Counted from the first letter of the stretch, positions 46,613 through 56,293 are shown. The stretch is 64,000 nucleotides of DNA from Paenibacillus sp. JCM 10914 (GCF_001315105.1 NZ_BAZR01000006.1:124001-188000); one strand, 5' to 3'. Notes: generated by a model not told the origin, from the sequence alone. Translations and numbers: made by a program.

Positions 46613-48196
46613 ATGTTGTATGAAACGGAATCCATTCCCTCCGGATTCAGTGTGGACCCGCTGCGTCCGATTGTAAGGCTGGATGGGCATTCCCTATCCA
46701 TTGAGGAACTGGAGAAAGTGGCAAAGCACGGGCACGGTGTGGAGCTGGCCGATGAAGCGGTACGCCGTGTGGAGGAAGGGTATCAATTGCTGGGGGAGCT
46801 TGTATCGTCTGGGGTTCCGATCTATGGCGTGAACCGGGGCGTGGGGCTCAATAAGGATCGTGAGATTACGCGAGAGGAGAGCGAAGCTTTCAATCGAAGA
46901 TTGCTCCGTTCCCATGCTTCTGCGGTAGGCCCATACGCTAGTGAAGAGCAGGTGCGAGCTATTATGACGGCCAGGCTTAACTCGCTCTTGACAGGGGCCT
47001 CTGGCATTCAACCGGCAGCCCTGTTTATGTACAGAAATCTGCTGAATGCCGGCATTCATCCGATGGTGCCTTTGCGGGGCTCCGTAGGCGCGGCGGATAT
47101 TTCCGTGTTGTCGCATATCGGACTTACTATGCTGGGTGAGGGAGAAGTGATGTTCGGAGGAGAGTTGATGCCTGCGCTGCAGGCGCTTCGAGCCGCCGAT
47201 TTATCCCCCATCAAGCTGATTCAGAAGGATGGCCTGGCCATCGTCAGCTCAAATGCGCTGTCCGCGGGGATGGGTGCCCTGGTACTGGGCGAAGTGCAGC
47301 GTCTGCTGCGCACGGCTGATTCGATCTTCGCTTTATCGCTTGAAGGCATTGACGGGACAACAAGTCCATTGGATGCCGCTACCTATCGGGTTCGCCCGTT
47401 GGAAGGAGCCGCTGCAAGTGCCGCTTATGTGCTGAGTTGTCTTCAGGGCGGTGCGATTATGCAGCAGTCACCTGAGCAGAAGACCGGCCGGATCCAGGAC
47501 CCACTCAGCTTTCGCAGCGCATGCCATGTGCACGGCGCAGCGAGGGATGCCCTGAGTTATACAGAGCGACAACTGCTGCTCCATCTGAACGCGTCCGATG
47601 ATAATCCGACATTAGACCTCGAGGGACGGCGTATGGTACCGAGTTCGAACTTTGATGTTACGTCGTGGGTGCTGGCATTTGAGATGCTGGCGATCTCGCT
47701 CAGCCACGTGTCCAAATCCTCCTGCTACCGTTCAATTAAGCTCGGCACGCCGGATACCACGGGCCTCACCCGGTTCCTGGCCCCGAATCCGGAGACGATT
47801 GCCTTCAGCACCATGCAGAAAACCTACACATCGCTCGATACGGAAATTCGGTTGCTGGCCAATCCCGTGTCGATGGATTACTTCTCGCTTGCAGGGAATA
47901 TCGAGGATCATGCGACGAACGCGCCGCTGGTGGTCAGGAAGGTTGAAGACATCGTTGAGCGCTTGACGTATATCATCGGCATGGAAGCTCTTCATGCGGC
48001 GCAGGCGATTGATCTTCGCGGGAACGCTCATTCTTTGGGCAAAGGAACGGCGAGGATCTACCGGACTATTCGCGATGTAGTCCCGAAACTGACCGAGGAT
48101 CGGGTGCTGACCCCGGATATTCAGGTGATAGCTGAACGCATTCGAAGTGGCGTCATGATCGTGGAGTCGGAACTTGAGTCTGGTGATGAAGGCTAG
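46613..48196 (+). CDS. Ergothionase (MIO-less histidine ammonia-lyase homologue)
   Basis: 527 residues of the HAL/PAL fold (YGVNRGVGLNKDRE, QDPLSFRSACHVHGAARDAL, NASDDNPTLD). Where HAL has GSVGASGDLAPLAH with the Ala-Ser-Gly that cyclises to MIO, this protein has GSVGAADISVLSH (47078-47116), one residue shorter and without Ser-Gly, so it cannot form the cofactor. Ergothionase, which eliminates trimethylamine from ergothioneine to give thiourocanate, works by acid-base catalysis and fits. ATG 46613 has AAAGAGGG 8 bases upstream. Confidence 0.82.
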   Translation: MLYETESIPSGFSVDPLRPIVRLDGHSLSIEELEKVAKHGHGVELADEAVRRVEEGYQLLGELVSSGVPIYGVNRGVGLNKDREITREESEAFNRRLLRSHASAVGPYASEEQVRAIMTARLNSLLTGASGIQPAALFMYRNLLNAGIHPMVPLRGSVGAADISVLSHIGLTMLGEGEVMFGGELMPALQALRAADLSPIKLIQKDGLAIVSSNALSAGMGALVLGEVQRLLRTADSIFALSLEGIDGTTSPLDAATYRVRPLEGAAASAAYVLSCLQGGAIMQQSPEQKTGRIQDPLSFRSACHVHGAARDALSYTERQLLLHLNASDDNPTLDLEGRRMVPSSNFDVTSWVLAFEMLAISLSHVSKSSCYRSIKLGTPDTTGLTRFLAPNPETIAFSTMQKTYTSLDTEIRLLANPVSMDYFSLAGNIEDHATNAPLVVRKVEDIVERLTYIIGMEALHAAQAIDLRGNAHSLGKGTARIYRTIRDVVPKLTEDRVLTPDIQVIAERIRSGVMIVESELESGDEG

Positions 48197-48253
48197 TAGA
48201 AGAATGGCATAAACGGGTGCGTTCCAGTCCGTGCTCGTCAGAGGGTACATTAA

Positions 48254-49663
48254 ATGAACAGTCGGTTGGATCTGGTTATATACGGCCATGTGGTACTGCC
48301 AGAAGGTATACGTTATAACGCATATCTTGGCATACAAGGCGGCGTCATCGTAAGCATCGGTGATTTGGACCCGGACAAGATCCGGGAGGCTTCCCGTTTT
48401 GTGGATGCTGGTGGTCAATACGTTCTGCCGGGTGCGGTGGATGCACATGTACATTGTTACAGCTCGCTGGACGAAGGATTCACTCATGCCACTCGTGCCG
48501 CTGCGGCGGGCGGGGTGACCACCGTCATTGAGATGCCCTATGATGCGACGGGCATGATCTGCACGCGGGAGGCGTTCGAAGAGAAGCGGGCTCGGTTGGA
48601 GCAAGAATCGGTGGTGGATGTGGCCATGCTGGCCACGATCCAGAAACAGGATGGGTACGATGATATCCGGCAGCTCGCCGAAGCTGGCGCCTGCGGCTTC
48701 AAAGTATCGATGTTCAACACGGATTCCTTCCGTTTTCCCCGGATCGATGACGGTCAGCTGCTGGATGCCTTTGCCGTGATCGCGGACACCGGCTGTCCGG
48801 TCGGGGTTCATGCCGAGAATGATGAGATTGTCCGGCGATATATGGCGAAGCATCTACCGAGCGGGACCGATTCGCGTTCACATGGCTGGAGCAGACCGAA
48901 GGTCAGCGAGTCGACTGCGGTCGTGACGGCGATGGAGCTTGCGCTGGAGACGGGTGCGAAGCTGCACTTGTACCACTGCACGTATCCACGGATATTCCAT
49001 CTGGTGCAGTTGTATCGGGAGATGGGAGCCAGAGTTACAGCAGAGACCTGTACGCACTATATGACGTTATCCGAGGAGGATATGCCGCGGCTGCATGCCA
49101 AGGCCAAAATCAATCCACCGCTGCGAACGCCGAGCGACGTCGAAGGTTTATGGGAGCTTGCGGCAGCAGGGAGAATCGACATGATTACGTCGGATCATGC
49201 GCCGTGGCTGCTCGAACGCAAGCGCCATGAGGATATTTTTCAGAATGCCTCCGGTGCACCCGGTGTTGAGCAGCTCCTCTCGATCATGTACAGCGAAGGC
49301 GTGGCCAAGGGACGTATCTCGATGATCGAGCTGGTCTCGCTTGTAAGCGAACGCCCGGCCAAGGTGTTTGGACTGGGTCATCGTAAGGGACGTATCGCCG
49401 AAGGTTACGATGCCGATCTGGTGATTCTTGATCCCAATGTTTCCTGGGTACTGGATGGAGATAAGTTGCATTCCAGTGCAGGCTGGAGCCCGTATCATGG
49501 ACTCAAGCTGCAAGGGAAAGTTACTTCTACGATCGTTCGGGGTGTTACGGTCTATGATAACGACACGGTTACAGGACAGCCAGGGCATGGTCAATTTGTG
49601 CGTGCAAAGCATAAGGCGAACGAATCGGAAGGAGGAATGGGATTTGGCAGGGCAAAGCGATAA
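48254..49663 (+). CDS. Hydantoinase/dihydropyrimidinase-like amidohydrolase
   Basis: 469 residues of the cyclic-amidase TIM barrel. Metal ligands: VDAHVH, the carbamylated Lys in ACGFKVSMF, VGVHAEND, LYHCTY and the late TSDHAPW Asp. In this operon the expected substrate is hydantoin-5-propionate, opened to N-carbamoyl-L-glutamate. The family also includes allantoinases, but no purine gene is near. AGAGGG precedes ATG. The last 20 bases overlap the next gene. Confidence 0.88.
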   Translation: MNSRLDLVIYGHVVLPEGIRYNAYLGIQGGVIVSIGDLDPDKIREASRFVDAGGQYVLPGAVDAHVHCYSSLDEGFTHATRAAAAGGVTTVIEMPYDATGMICTREAFEEKRARLEQESVVDVAMLATIQKQDGYDDIRQLAEAGACGFKVSMFNTDSFRFPRIDDGQLLDAFAVIADTGCPVGVHAENDEIVRRYMAKHLPSGTDSRSHGWSRPKVSESTAVVTAMELALETGAKLHLYHCTYPRIFHLVQLYREMGARVTAETCTHYMTLSEEDMPRLHAKAKINPPLRTPSDVEGLWELAAAGRIDMITSDHAPWLLERKRHEDIFQNASGAPGVEQLLSIMYSEGVAKGRISMIELVSLVSERPAKVFGLGHRKGRIAEGYDADLVILDPNVSWVLDGDKLHSSAGWSPYHGLKLQGKVTSTIVRGVTVYDNDTVTGQPGHGQFVRAKHKANESEGGMGFGRAKR

Positions 49664-50924
49664 TGTGAAACCCAATCTACAGCGTCTGACTTCCGATATC
49701 GAAGTGTTGTCATCATTCAGCGATCCCTCGAAGCCGGGCTGGACGCGGAGACCGTTCACAGCATGGTATGAATCCGGTCGGCAATGGCTGACAGAGCGGA
49801 TGCATGAAGCGGGTCTTGAAGTGAGCGTGGATGCAGCCGCTAACCTGATCGGTCGTCTGCCCGGCTTGAACCCGGCGCTGCCGTCGATCTTGATCGGATC
49901 TCATACGGATACAGTCCAAGGCGGTGGGAGATTTGACGGCATCATCGGCGTTGTCGGAGGATTGGAAATCGCGAGGCGATTGAAGGAATCAGGAGTCAGA
50001 CTGCAGCATACGTTAGAAATTGTTGATTTTACGGCCGAAGAGCCCAGCGAATTCGGCATATCGACGATTGGCAGCCGAGGCATGGTTGGTACGTTGACAG
50101 AAGAGATGATGCATAAGCAAGACCCGAATGGCTTATGTTTACGCGATGCGATTGATAGAATAGGTGGGAGAAGTTCGGATTTAATGACGGAGGTGAGAAA
50201 ACCGGGGGAAGTGGCCCTTTACCTGGAGCTGCACATTGAGCAAGGCCCTGTGCTGGTGGAGACCGGCCGCACGCTAGGCGCAGTGACCGGCATTGTCGGT
50301 ATACACCGCTACCGGATAAGAGTGACGGGCCAACCGAATCATGCTGGAACCACACCCATGTCTATGCGCCAGGATGCGCTGACAGGCTTCGGCGAGATCT
50401 GTCTCGCCTTAGAGCGGATTTGCCGCTCTTATGGGGACCGCCTTGTCGGTACGATAGGCAGAGTATTCAACGAGCCCAATGCTTCAAATGTCATCCCTTC
50501 GGATGTCACCTTTGAGATGGAAATTCGATCCCTCGATCCGCTATTGTCCGAACAGGTGCACACCTCTTTTGTCACCGAGGCTTATGAGATTGCTGCACGA
50601 CGTCAGTTGGCTCTGAAGGAGGAGCTGCTGTCGAGGTCGGAGCCGGTGCACGTTAATGCCAATGTATTGGAGCTCATCGAGCATAACTGCGCCCTTGTAG
50701 CTCCTGTGATGAAGCTGCCTAGCGGTGCAGGTCATGATGCCAACCAATTGGCGCGCATCGCACCGATCGGGATGATATTCGTGCCAAGTCGGGGCGGCAG
50801 AAGCCATTGCCCTGAAGAATGGACAGATTATGAACAGGTTGCCGCAGGTGTCGAAGCCCTTGCGCTGTCGCTGCTTCAATATGATCAAATATATGGGGAC
50901 GTGAAAATTCATGTTTCTGAATGA
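49644..50924 (+). CDS. M20-family N-carbamoyl-L-amino acid hydrolase, copy 1
   Basis: About 426 residues. Zinc ligands of the HyuC/allantoate amidohydrolase group: GSHTDTVQGGGRFDG (His, Asp), FTAEEPSEFG (Glu), ELHIEQGPVL (His) and SHCPEEW (late His). It should split N-carbamoyl-L-glutamate to glutamate, CO2 and ammonia. TTG 49644 is chosen because AAGGAGG lies 8 bases upstream, inside the end of the hydantoinase gene; longer in-frame versions run through that gene. Confidence 0.87.
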   Translation: MAGQSDNVKPNLQRLTSDIEVLSSFSDPSKPGWTRRPFTAWYESGRQWLTERMHEAGLEVSVDAAANLIGRLPGLNPALPSILIGSHTDTVQGGGRFDGIIGVVGGLEIARRLKESGVRLQHTLEIVDFTAEEPSEFGISTIGSRGMVGTLTEEMMHKQDPNGLCLRDAIDRIGGRSSDLMTEVRKPGEVALYLELHIEQGPVLVETGRTLGAVTGIVGIHRYRIRVTGQPNHAGTTPMSMRQDALTGFGEICLALERICRSYGDRLVGTIGRVFNEPNASNVIPSDVTFEMEIRSLDPLLSEQVHTSFVTEAYEIAARRQLALKEELLSRSEPVHVNANVLELIEHNCALVAPVMKLPSGAGHDANQLARIAPIGMIFVPSRGGRSHCPEEWTDYEQVAAGVEALALSLLQYDQIYGDVKIHVSE

Positions 50925-52154
50925 AGGTCATTGGGTTAATGGTGAACGTCTATGGAGCACGATTGTGGCATTGGGTGATATCGGTGGAGATGGTGCGGGA
51001 GCGGTTACCCGTCTTTCTCTAAGTTCGGAAGAGCTCCGTGGCCGAGAATATATCGTTGCTTGATGAAAGCGGCAGGCCTGGATGTGCGGCAAGACGAGGC
51101 AGGAAATCTTATCGGACGTCTGCCCGGAGCGAATCCGCATCTCCCGGCCGTTGTCACAGGCTCCCATATCGATACAGTGCGGGAGGGTGGACGATTCGAT
51201 GGTGCGCTCGGCGTGCTGGCGGGCATTGAAGTGCTGCGGACCATCAGGGAGCAGGGATTCACTCACACTCGTCCGCTGGAAGTCATTTGTTTTACGGATG
51301 AAGAGGGGGTGCGCTTCGGTACGGGATATTTAGGAAGCCGAGCGATGGCAGGCTTATGGAATGATGAATGGCTGTCTCTTGCGGATATAGATGGCATTAC
51401 ATTGCAGCAAGCCATGTCCGAGGCCGGCATAACACCAGCCCATGCGTCGGCTGCCAGGAGGAAGCACGGGGATGTTCACGCCTACGTCGAACTGCATATC
51501 GAGCAGGGACGTGTACTGGAGCATCACGAACTTGAAGTCGGAATTGTCACATCCATATATGGGCACCGTTGGTTGAAAATCACCATGTATGGGCAGGCTG
51601 ACCATGGGGGTACGACGCCTATGGGACTCCGGCGAGATGCAATGGTTGCAGCGTCGGAGGCTATTCTTGGCATAGAACAGACCGCGATTGATTATGGTGG
51701 TGTAGCCACGGTGGGTACCCTTCAGGTTAAACCAGGCTCCATTAACGTCATTCCTGGGGAAGTGATCTTTACGGTGGATGTTCGTCATGGAGATGGTGAG
51801 GGGTTGGACCAGCTTGCGTCCGCCATTGAGGAGGCGGTGCGGCAGTGTGCGATACAGCGCGATGTCGCCGTTAACATCACCATGACGGATTCGGATGAAC
51901 CGGTACAAGCATCAGAGCAAGTGACTCGTGCGATTCAGCGTGCTTGCGAGGGAGCGGGGTATTCGCCCTTCATGATGAATGGCGGTGCAGGCCATGACGC
52001 TGTGGCCATGCATGCCTTGACTGACATCGGACTCATCCTGATACGTTCAAAGGATGGAATCAGCCACCATCCGGCGGAGTGGAGCTCGCCAGAAGATTGT
52101 GTGGCGGGTGCAAATATTTTGCTTGGGACCCTACTGTTATTGGCGAATAATTAA
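50911..52154 (+). pseudogene. M20-family N-carbamoyl-L-amino acid hydrolase, copy 2, frameshifted
   Basis: ATG 50911 overlaps the end of copy 1 by 14 bases. About 414 residues if one G near 51061-51063 is restored (expected REYIVAWMKAAGLDVRQDEA). The zinc site is complete (GSHIDTVREGGRFDG, DEEGVRFG, ELHIEQGRVL, ISHHPAEW). It is only moderately similar to copy 1, so it is an old paralogue, perhaps with a different N-carbamoyl substrate. Confidence 0.83.
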
Positions 52155-52168
52155 TGTTACAATTCCGA

Positions 52169-52197
52169 TTGACATGATAGGATATATGGTTTAATAA
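52169..52197 (+). promoter_or_regulatory. Sigma-A promoter of the quaternary-amine importer genes
   Basis: TTGACA (52169-52174), 17-base spacer, TAATAA (52192-52197): a near-ideal promoter 53 bases before the GTG start. Confidence 0.75.
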
Positions 52198-52209
52198 TAT
52201 TGGTAACTT

Positions 52210-52231
52210 GTTATTATAATTTGATAATAAC
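52210..52231 (+). promoter_or_regulatory. Putative operator, copy 2 (GTTATTA-N8-TAATAAC)
   Basis: A perfect 7-bp inverted repeat with an 8-base spacer, just downstream of the -10. It matches the element at 43724-43745 before the catabolic operon. Confidence 0.55.
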
Positions 52232-52249
52232 AACGGAAGGGGGAGCGGC

Positions 52250-52890
52250 GTGGAAATTCTCATCGGAGCTTATGAGTACGTTATGACCAACAGCGATCGC
52301 TTTTTGGAGGCGTTGAAGGTTCATGTAACGATCAGCTTGTATGCCCTGCTCATTGCGGCTGTTGTGTGTATACCGCTGGGCATTCTTTGCGCGAAGAAGC
52401 AGTGGCTGACCGGTCCGGTCATGGGCTTGTTCAACTCGCTGCGCGTCATTCCGAGCCTGGCCGTGCTTATCATTATTTTGCCGCTGATGGGGACGGGCTT
52501 CGGTCCGGCATTAATCGCGCTGACACTGCTGGCTTGTCCGCCCATCTTGATTAACACCTATATGGGCTTTCGTACGATTGAGCTTCCATCGTCGAGGCCG
52601 CTGCAGGAATCGGAATGGATTCAAGCACGATTCTGCGGAAGATCGAGCTTCCACTGGCATTGCCGCTTCTCTTGTCGGGCCTTAAGACCGCAACAGTTGA
52701 GGTCGTTGCCAGCGCGACGTTGGCGGCTTTTATCGGAGGAGGGGGACTTGGGACATTCATCATTAATGGTCTGGGGATGTACAACTTCTCGCTGCTGCTC
52801 GTTGGGGCGATACCGGTTGCTATGTTAGCTATTTTTTCCGAAGTCAGTTTTGCCTGGATCGAAAGATCCGTTACCAAATACGCCCGCTAA
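52250..52890 (+). pseudogene. OpuC-type ABC permease, frameshifted
   Basis: About 213 residues if one C near 52586-52588 is restored (expected GFRTIELPIVEAAAGIGMD). Five or six helices; the EAAAGIGM block is the loop that contacts the ATPase. Relatives import glycine betaine, carnitine and, in the EgtUV system, ergothioneine. GTG start, ribosome site AAGGGGGA. Confidence 0.82.
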
Positions 52891-52912
52891 ATGGGGGGAG
52901 GAGTCCAAGAAT

Positions 52913-53818
52913 ATGAACAAAAGATTTACTCTGATGTTAACTGTATTGATTGGGGCAGCGATGCTTGTCAGCGCATGCTCGGGAAGTAATAACAGCACAG
53001 GCAAGCCGGTAGTTAAGGTAGGTTCTAAGAACTTTACCGAGTCCCTGATTCTTGGGGAGATGTACGCAGTTGCATTGGAACAGCATGGTTACAAGGTAGA
53101 CCGCAAGCTGAATCTGGGGGGAACCTTGGTTGCACACGAGTCGCTGAAGAGCGGCGAGATTGATTTCTATCCCGAATATACGGGGACGGGCTTGATCAAT
53201 GTGCTGGAACTTCCTCCCAAATCCGATGCCCAGGTCGTATACGATGAAGTATCCCAAGGGTATAAGGATAAATTCAATCTGATCTGGCTCGAGCCGACGG
53301 ATGCGAACGATTCCCAGGGTCTCGTGACGACGAAGAAGATTGCAGAGCAGTACAATCTGTACAAGATCTCCGATCTTCCCAAGCTTGCTCCTGAACTGAA
53401 CCTGGCGGCCGTGCCTGAATTCGAAGAACGCGAGGATGGTCTGAAGGGCCTTAATGACTTCTATGGACAGATGGACTTCAAGAGCATCAAACTGTTCGAT
53501 TATGGAATCAAATACCGTGTCATTCTGGACGGTGAAGCGGATGTAACGGTCGGCTTTACGACCGACGGTGACCTGACCAACCCCGAACTCGTGCTGCTGG
53601 AGGACGATCAGAAATTTTGGCCGCCTTACTTTGTAGCTCCGGTTATTCGCGGGGAGTTAAATGAACAGGACCCCGAAATTGCCACAATCCTGAATGAAGT
53701 ATCCGCGAAGCTCGATAACGAAACCGTTCAGAAGCTGAACGCAGAGGTTGATATCGATAAGAAGGAATACGCTGATGTGGCCAAGGCGTTCCTGGAGGAG
53801 CAAGGACTGTTGAAATAA
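52913..53818 (+). CDS. OpuC-type substrate-binding lipoprotein
   Basis: 301 residues with lipobox LVSAC, so it is a lipoprotein outside the membrane. The fold opens VVKVGSKNFTESLILGEMYA and EIDFYPEYTGTG, typical of OpuAC/ProX-like binding proteins that hold trimethylammonium groups in an aromatic cage. Ergothioneine, a trimethyl betaine, is the expected ligand from context. ATG 52913 follows GGGGGGAGGAG; an upstream in-frame start would put charged residues before the signal peptide. Confidence 0.86.
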   Translation: MNKRFTLMLTVLIGAAMLVSACSGSNNSTGKPVVKVGSKNFTESLILGEMYAVALEQHGYKVDRKLNLGGTLVAHESLKSGEIDFYPEYTGTGLINVLELPPKSDAQVVYDEVSQGYKDKFNLIWLEPTDANDSQGLVTTKKIAEQYNLYKISDLPKLAPELNLAAVPEFEEREDGLKGLNDFYGQMDFKSIKLFDYGIKYRVILDGEADVTVGFTTDGDLTNPELVLLEDDQKFWPPYFVAPVIRGELNEQDPEIATILNEVSAKLDNETVQKLNAEVDIDKKEYADVAKAFLEEQGLLK

Positions 53819-53902
53819 GAACGCCCGATTATCTCCCGATTGGAGATGGATGGGTCGTGCAATGCCGGCGTCAGGGCCGGTGCCTAAGGAGTGGATGAAT
53901 GA

Positions 53903-54865
53903 ATGAGTAAATCAGCAATCGTGTTTGATGGAGTGTCGAAAACGTTCCCGAAGGCCTCAAAACCGTCGGTCAACGAAACGAGTCTCGTCATTGATCAAGG
54001 GTCGTTCGTCACGATATTAGGGGCCTCTGGCTGCGGCAAGACCACGTTATTAAAAATGGTAAACCGGATCATCGAGCCCACCTCGGGCACGATCTCGATC
54101 TTTGGTAAGGATATCCGGCAGCAGCCGCTTACGGAGCTGCGCCGCAGCATCGGTTACGTGATCCAGCAGATCGGTCTGTTCCCGCATATGACCATTGAAC
54201 AGAATATCGCAGCGGTGCCGCATATTCTCGGATGGGAACGCAGTCGCGTTGATGCAAGGGTGAAGGAACTGCTGGAACTGGTTCATCTGCCGGAGAGTTT
54301 CAGAGATCGCTATCCCCGTCAGTTATCGGGTGGACAGCAGCAGCGAGTGGGCATCGCCCGGGCGATGGCTGGTGATCCGGCGGTACTGCTAATGGACGAA
54401 CCGTTTGGTGCGATTGATGCCATTACCCGGGCCAAGCTGCAGGATGACCTAAAGGGCATTCAGAAACAGCTCGGGAAGACGATCCTGTTCGTTACGCATG
54501 ATATCGACGAGGCGCTCAAGTTGGGCGACCGGATGATCGTCATGAACGAGGGTACGATTCAGCAGTATGACAAACCGCTGGTAATCCTCGATAACCCGGC
54601 CAATGAATTTGTATCGCGGTTGGTGCAGTCAGATGATCTGTTTCAACGGCTGCAGTTGGTTCGGACAGGTGATAGTATGGAGCCATTGACTGAGGATGCA
54701 CCCGAGGGCTATCCCCGCATTACCTTCGACAGCAGCTTGAAAGAGGCGCTTCAGCTTCTGCTTAAGCATAACGGTCGTTCGCCTTATGTGGTTGTAGTCG
54801 ATGGGGATGGTCAGGAGGTCGGTAAGATTACGATGAATGAACTATCCCTGGTGGGAGGCCGCTGA
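53903..54865 (+). CDS. OpuC-type ABC ATPase with CBS-like tail
   Basis: 320 residues. Walker A GASGCGKTT, Q-loop YVIQQIGLFP, signature LSGGQQQRVG, Walker B VLLMDEPFGAID and switch VTHDIDEA are intact. The tail (EALQLLLKHNGRSPYVVVVD) looks like a single CBS domain, as in OpuCA where it senses ionic strength. Ends in TGATG with the next start. Confidence 0.9.
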   Translation: MSKSAIVFDGVSKTFPKASKPSVNETSLVIDQGSFVTILGASGCGKTTLLKMVNRIIEPTSGTISIFGKDIRQQPLTELRRSIGYVIQQIGLFPHMTIEQNIAAVPHILGWERSRVDARVKELLELVHLPESFRDRYPRQLSGGQQQRVGIARAMAGDPAVLLMDEPFGAIDAITRAKLQDDLKGIQKQLGKTILFVTHDIDEALKLGDRMIVMNEGTIQQYDKPLVILDNPANEFVSRLVQSDDLFQRLQLVRTGDSMEPLTEDAPEGYPRITFDSSLKEALQLLLKHNGRSPYVVVVDGDGQEVGKITMNELSLVGGR

Positions 54866-55509
54866 TGGGAATCGGAGAATATTTTGCCCGATATTACGGA
54901 ACGCTGTTCTCGGCCTTACTCGAGCATTGCATCATGACCTTAGTCTCGCTGGCCATCGCCTCGGCGATCGCGCTTCCGGTTGGATATTGGTTGTCCCGTC
55001 ATCGCAAGATCGCCATTCCCGTTCTGTCCATACTCGGCATCATTTACGCCATTCCCAGCCTAGGTATGTTCGCGCTGCTGATCCCGCTGGTAGGTCTCGG
55101 CTTTAAGTCGGCCATCATTGCCTTGGTTGTATACAGTCAGCTGATTCTGGTACGGAACGTAATCGCCGGATTTCAATCCATTGATCCATCGGTCATTGAA
55201 GCCGGAGCCGGGATGGGATACAGCAAGTGGCAGCTATTTCGGAAGATCGAAATGCCGCTTGCGACCCCCGTTATTATCGGTGGACTGCGCATCGCTTCGG
55301 TATCTATTATCGGTATCGCCACGATTGCCGCATGGATCAATGCCGGGGGACTCGGTGTGATTCTGTTCGAAGGTATGTACCAGAACTCTGTACCCAAGAT
55401 GGTGTGGGGGACGCTGTTTGTTTCTGTGCTTGCGATCCTGGTGAACACGGTACTGCTAAGGTTGGAGAAAATATCGATGTTAAAGGCACGCGGCGAATCG
55501 CGCATGTGA
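54865..55509 (+). CDS. OpuC-type ABC permease, second copy
   Basis: 214 residues, about six helices, with EAGAGMGYSKWQLFRKIEMP as the ATPase-contact loop. Start codon shares its A with the ATPase stop (TGATG). With the binding protein and the first permease it completes an OpuC-like importer of B-C-A-D type. Confidence 0.9.
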   Translation: MGIGEYFARYYGTLFSALLEHCIMTLVSLAIASAIALPVGYWLSRHRKIAIPVLSILGIIYAIPSLGMFALLIPLVGLGFKSAIIALVVYSQLILVRNVIAGFQSIDPSVIEAGAGMGYSKWQLFRKIEMPLATPVIIGGLRIASVSIIGIATIAAWINAGGLGVILFEGMYQNSVPKMVWGTLFVSVLAILVNTVLLRLEKISMLKARGESRM

Positions 55510-55549
55510 TATAATGATCACGAAATTGCAGATGACCGAGGTGCTCATT

Positions 55550-56293
55550 ATGAATGGTACACAAACGCTAGGACGTGCGATTGATATATTATTTGTGCTT
55601 GCAGAGTCAGGCTCCACCCTTACCGTCAGCGAGATTGCGGAGAAGGTGGGGATACCGGACAGTACGGCCTATCGTTTCATCCAAACCCTCATCAAGAACG
55701 GATTTGTTGAACGAAAGGGCAGAGGGCAGATTGGTCTTGGTCTTCGTATCTTTGATTTGGCCAGAAGCTTGTCCCAACAGATTGAACGAGAACTGTTGAC
55801 GGTGGCCAGACCGATAATGGAGGAGTTATCCGATGAGACAGGAGAGACCACGGTCTTGTTCATCCGTTCCGGATCGAAAGCCATCTGTATCGAGCATGTC
55901 ACAAGCAAGCGGCTTATCCGCTTCTCCATCGAAAGCGGTAGGGTCTTGCCGCTGAATTCAGGTGCATCGGGCAAATCACTGCTTGCGTTTGAGAGTGAGC
56001 GGGTGGTCAAGGAAATGCTGAAACTGTTTGGAGAGAAGCAGTCCGAGGAGAGCCGTCTGCAGTTGGTGCAGGATCTGGAAGCGATTCGTGAACAAGGGTA
56101 TGCTCTTACACTGGGCGAGGTAGATAGCGATGTATTTGCCATGGCGGCGCCGATATTCGACCCGCAGCAGAACATTATGGCCAGCTTGTCCGTTGCAGGA
56201 CCCGTTCATCGGCTAAGTAAGGAGGATATTCCGAAACTGATCGATCAGGTGAGGGATGCGGCTTCGCGGATCTCGGTTAAGCTCGGTGGTTAG
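55550..56293 (+). CDS. IclR-family transcriptional regulator
   Basis: 247 residues: an N-terminal winged helix (LTVSEIAEKVGIPDSTAYRFIQTL) and the IclR effector domain (RVLPLNSGASGKSLLAFES, ALTLGEVDSDVFAMAAPIFD). ATG 55550 has GAGGTG 8 bases upstream. It closes the operon and probably responds to a pathway intermediate; the shared TTATTA-N8-TAAT sites are candidate targets. Confidence 0.92.
   Translation: MNGTQTLGRAIDILFVLAESGSTLTVSEIAEKVGIPDSTAYRFIQTLIKNGFVERKGRGQIGLGLRIFDLARSLSQQIERELLTVARPIMEELSDETGETTVLFIRSGSKAICIEHVTSKRLIRFSIESGRVLPLNSGASGKSLLAFESERVVKEMLKLFGEKQSEESRLQLVQDLEAIREQGYALTLGEVDSDVFAMAAPIFDPQQNIMASLSVAGPVHRLSKEDIPKLIDQVRDAASRISVKLGG

Noticed and set aside
43758..48196. Histidine utilisation genes hutU and hutH
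   Set aside because: The MIO triad and urocanase Cys are both missing, hutI/hutG are absent, and a thiohydantoin enzyme lies between them.
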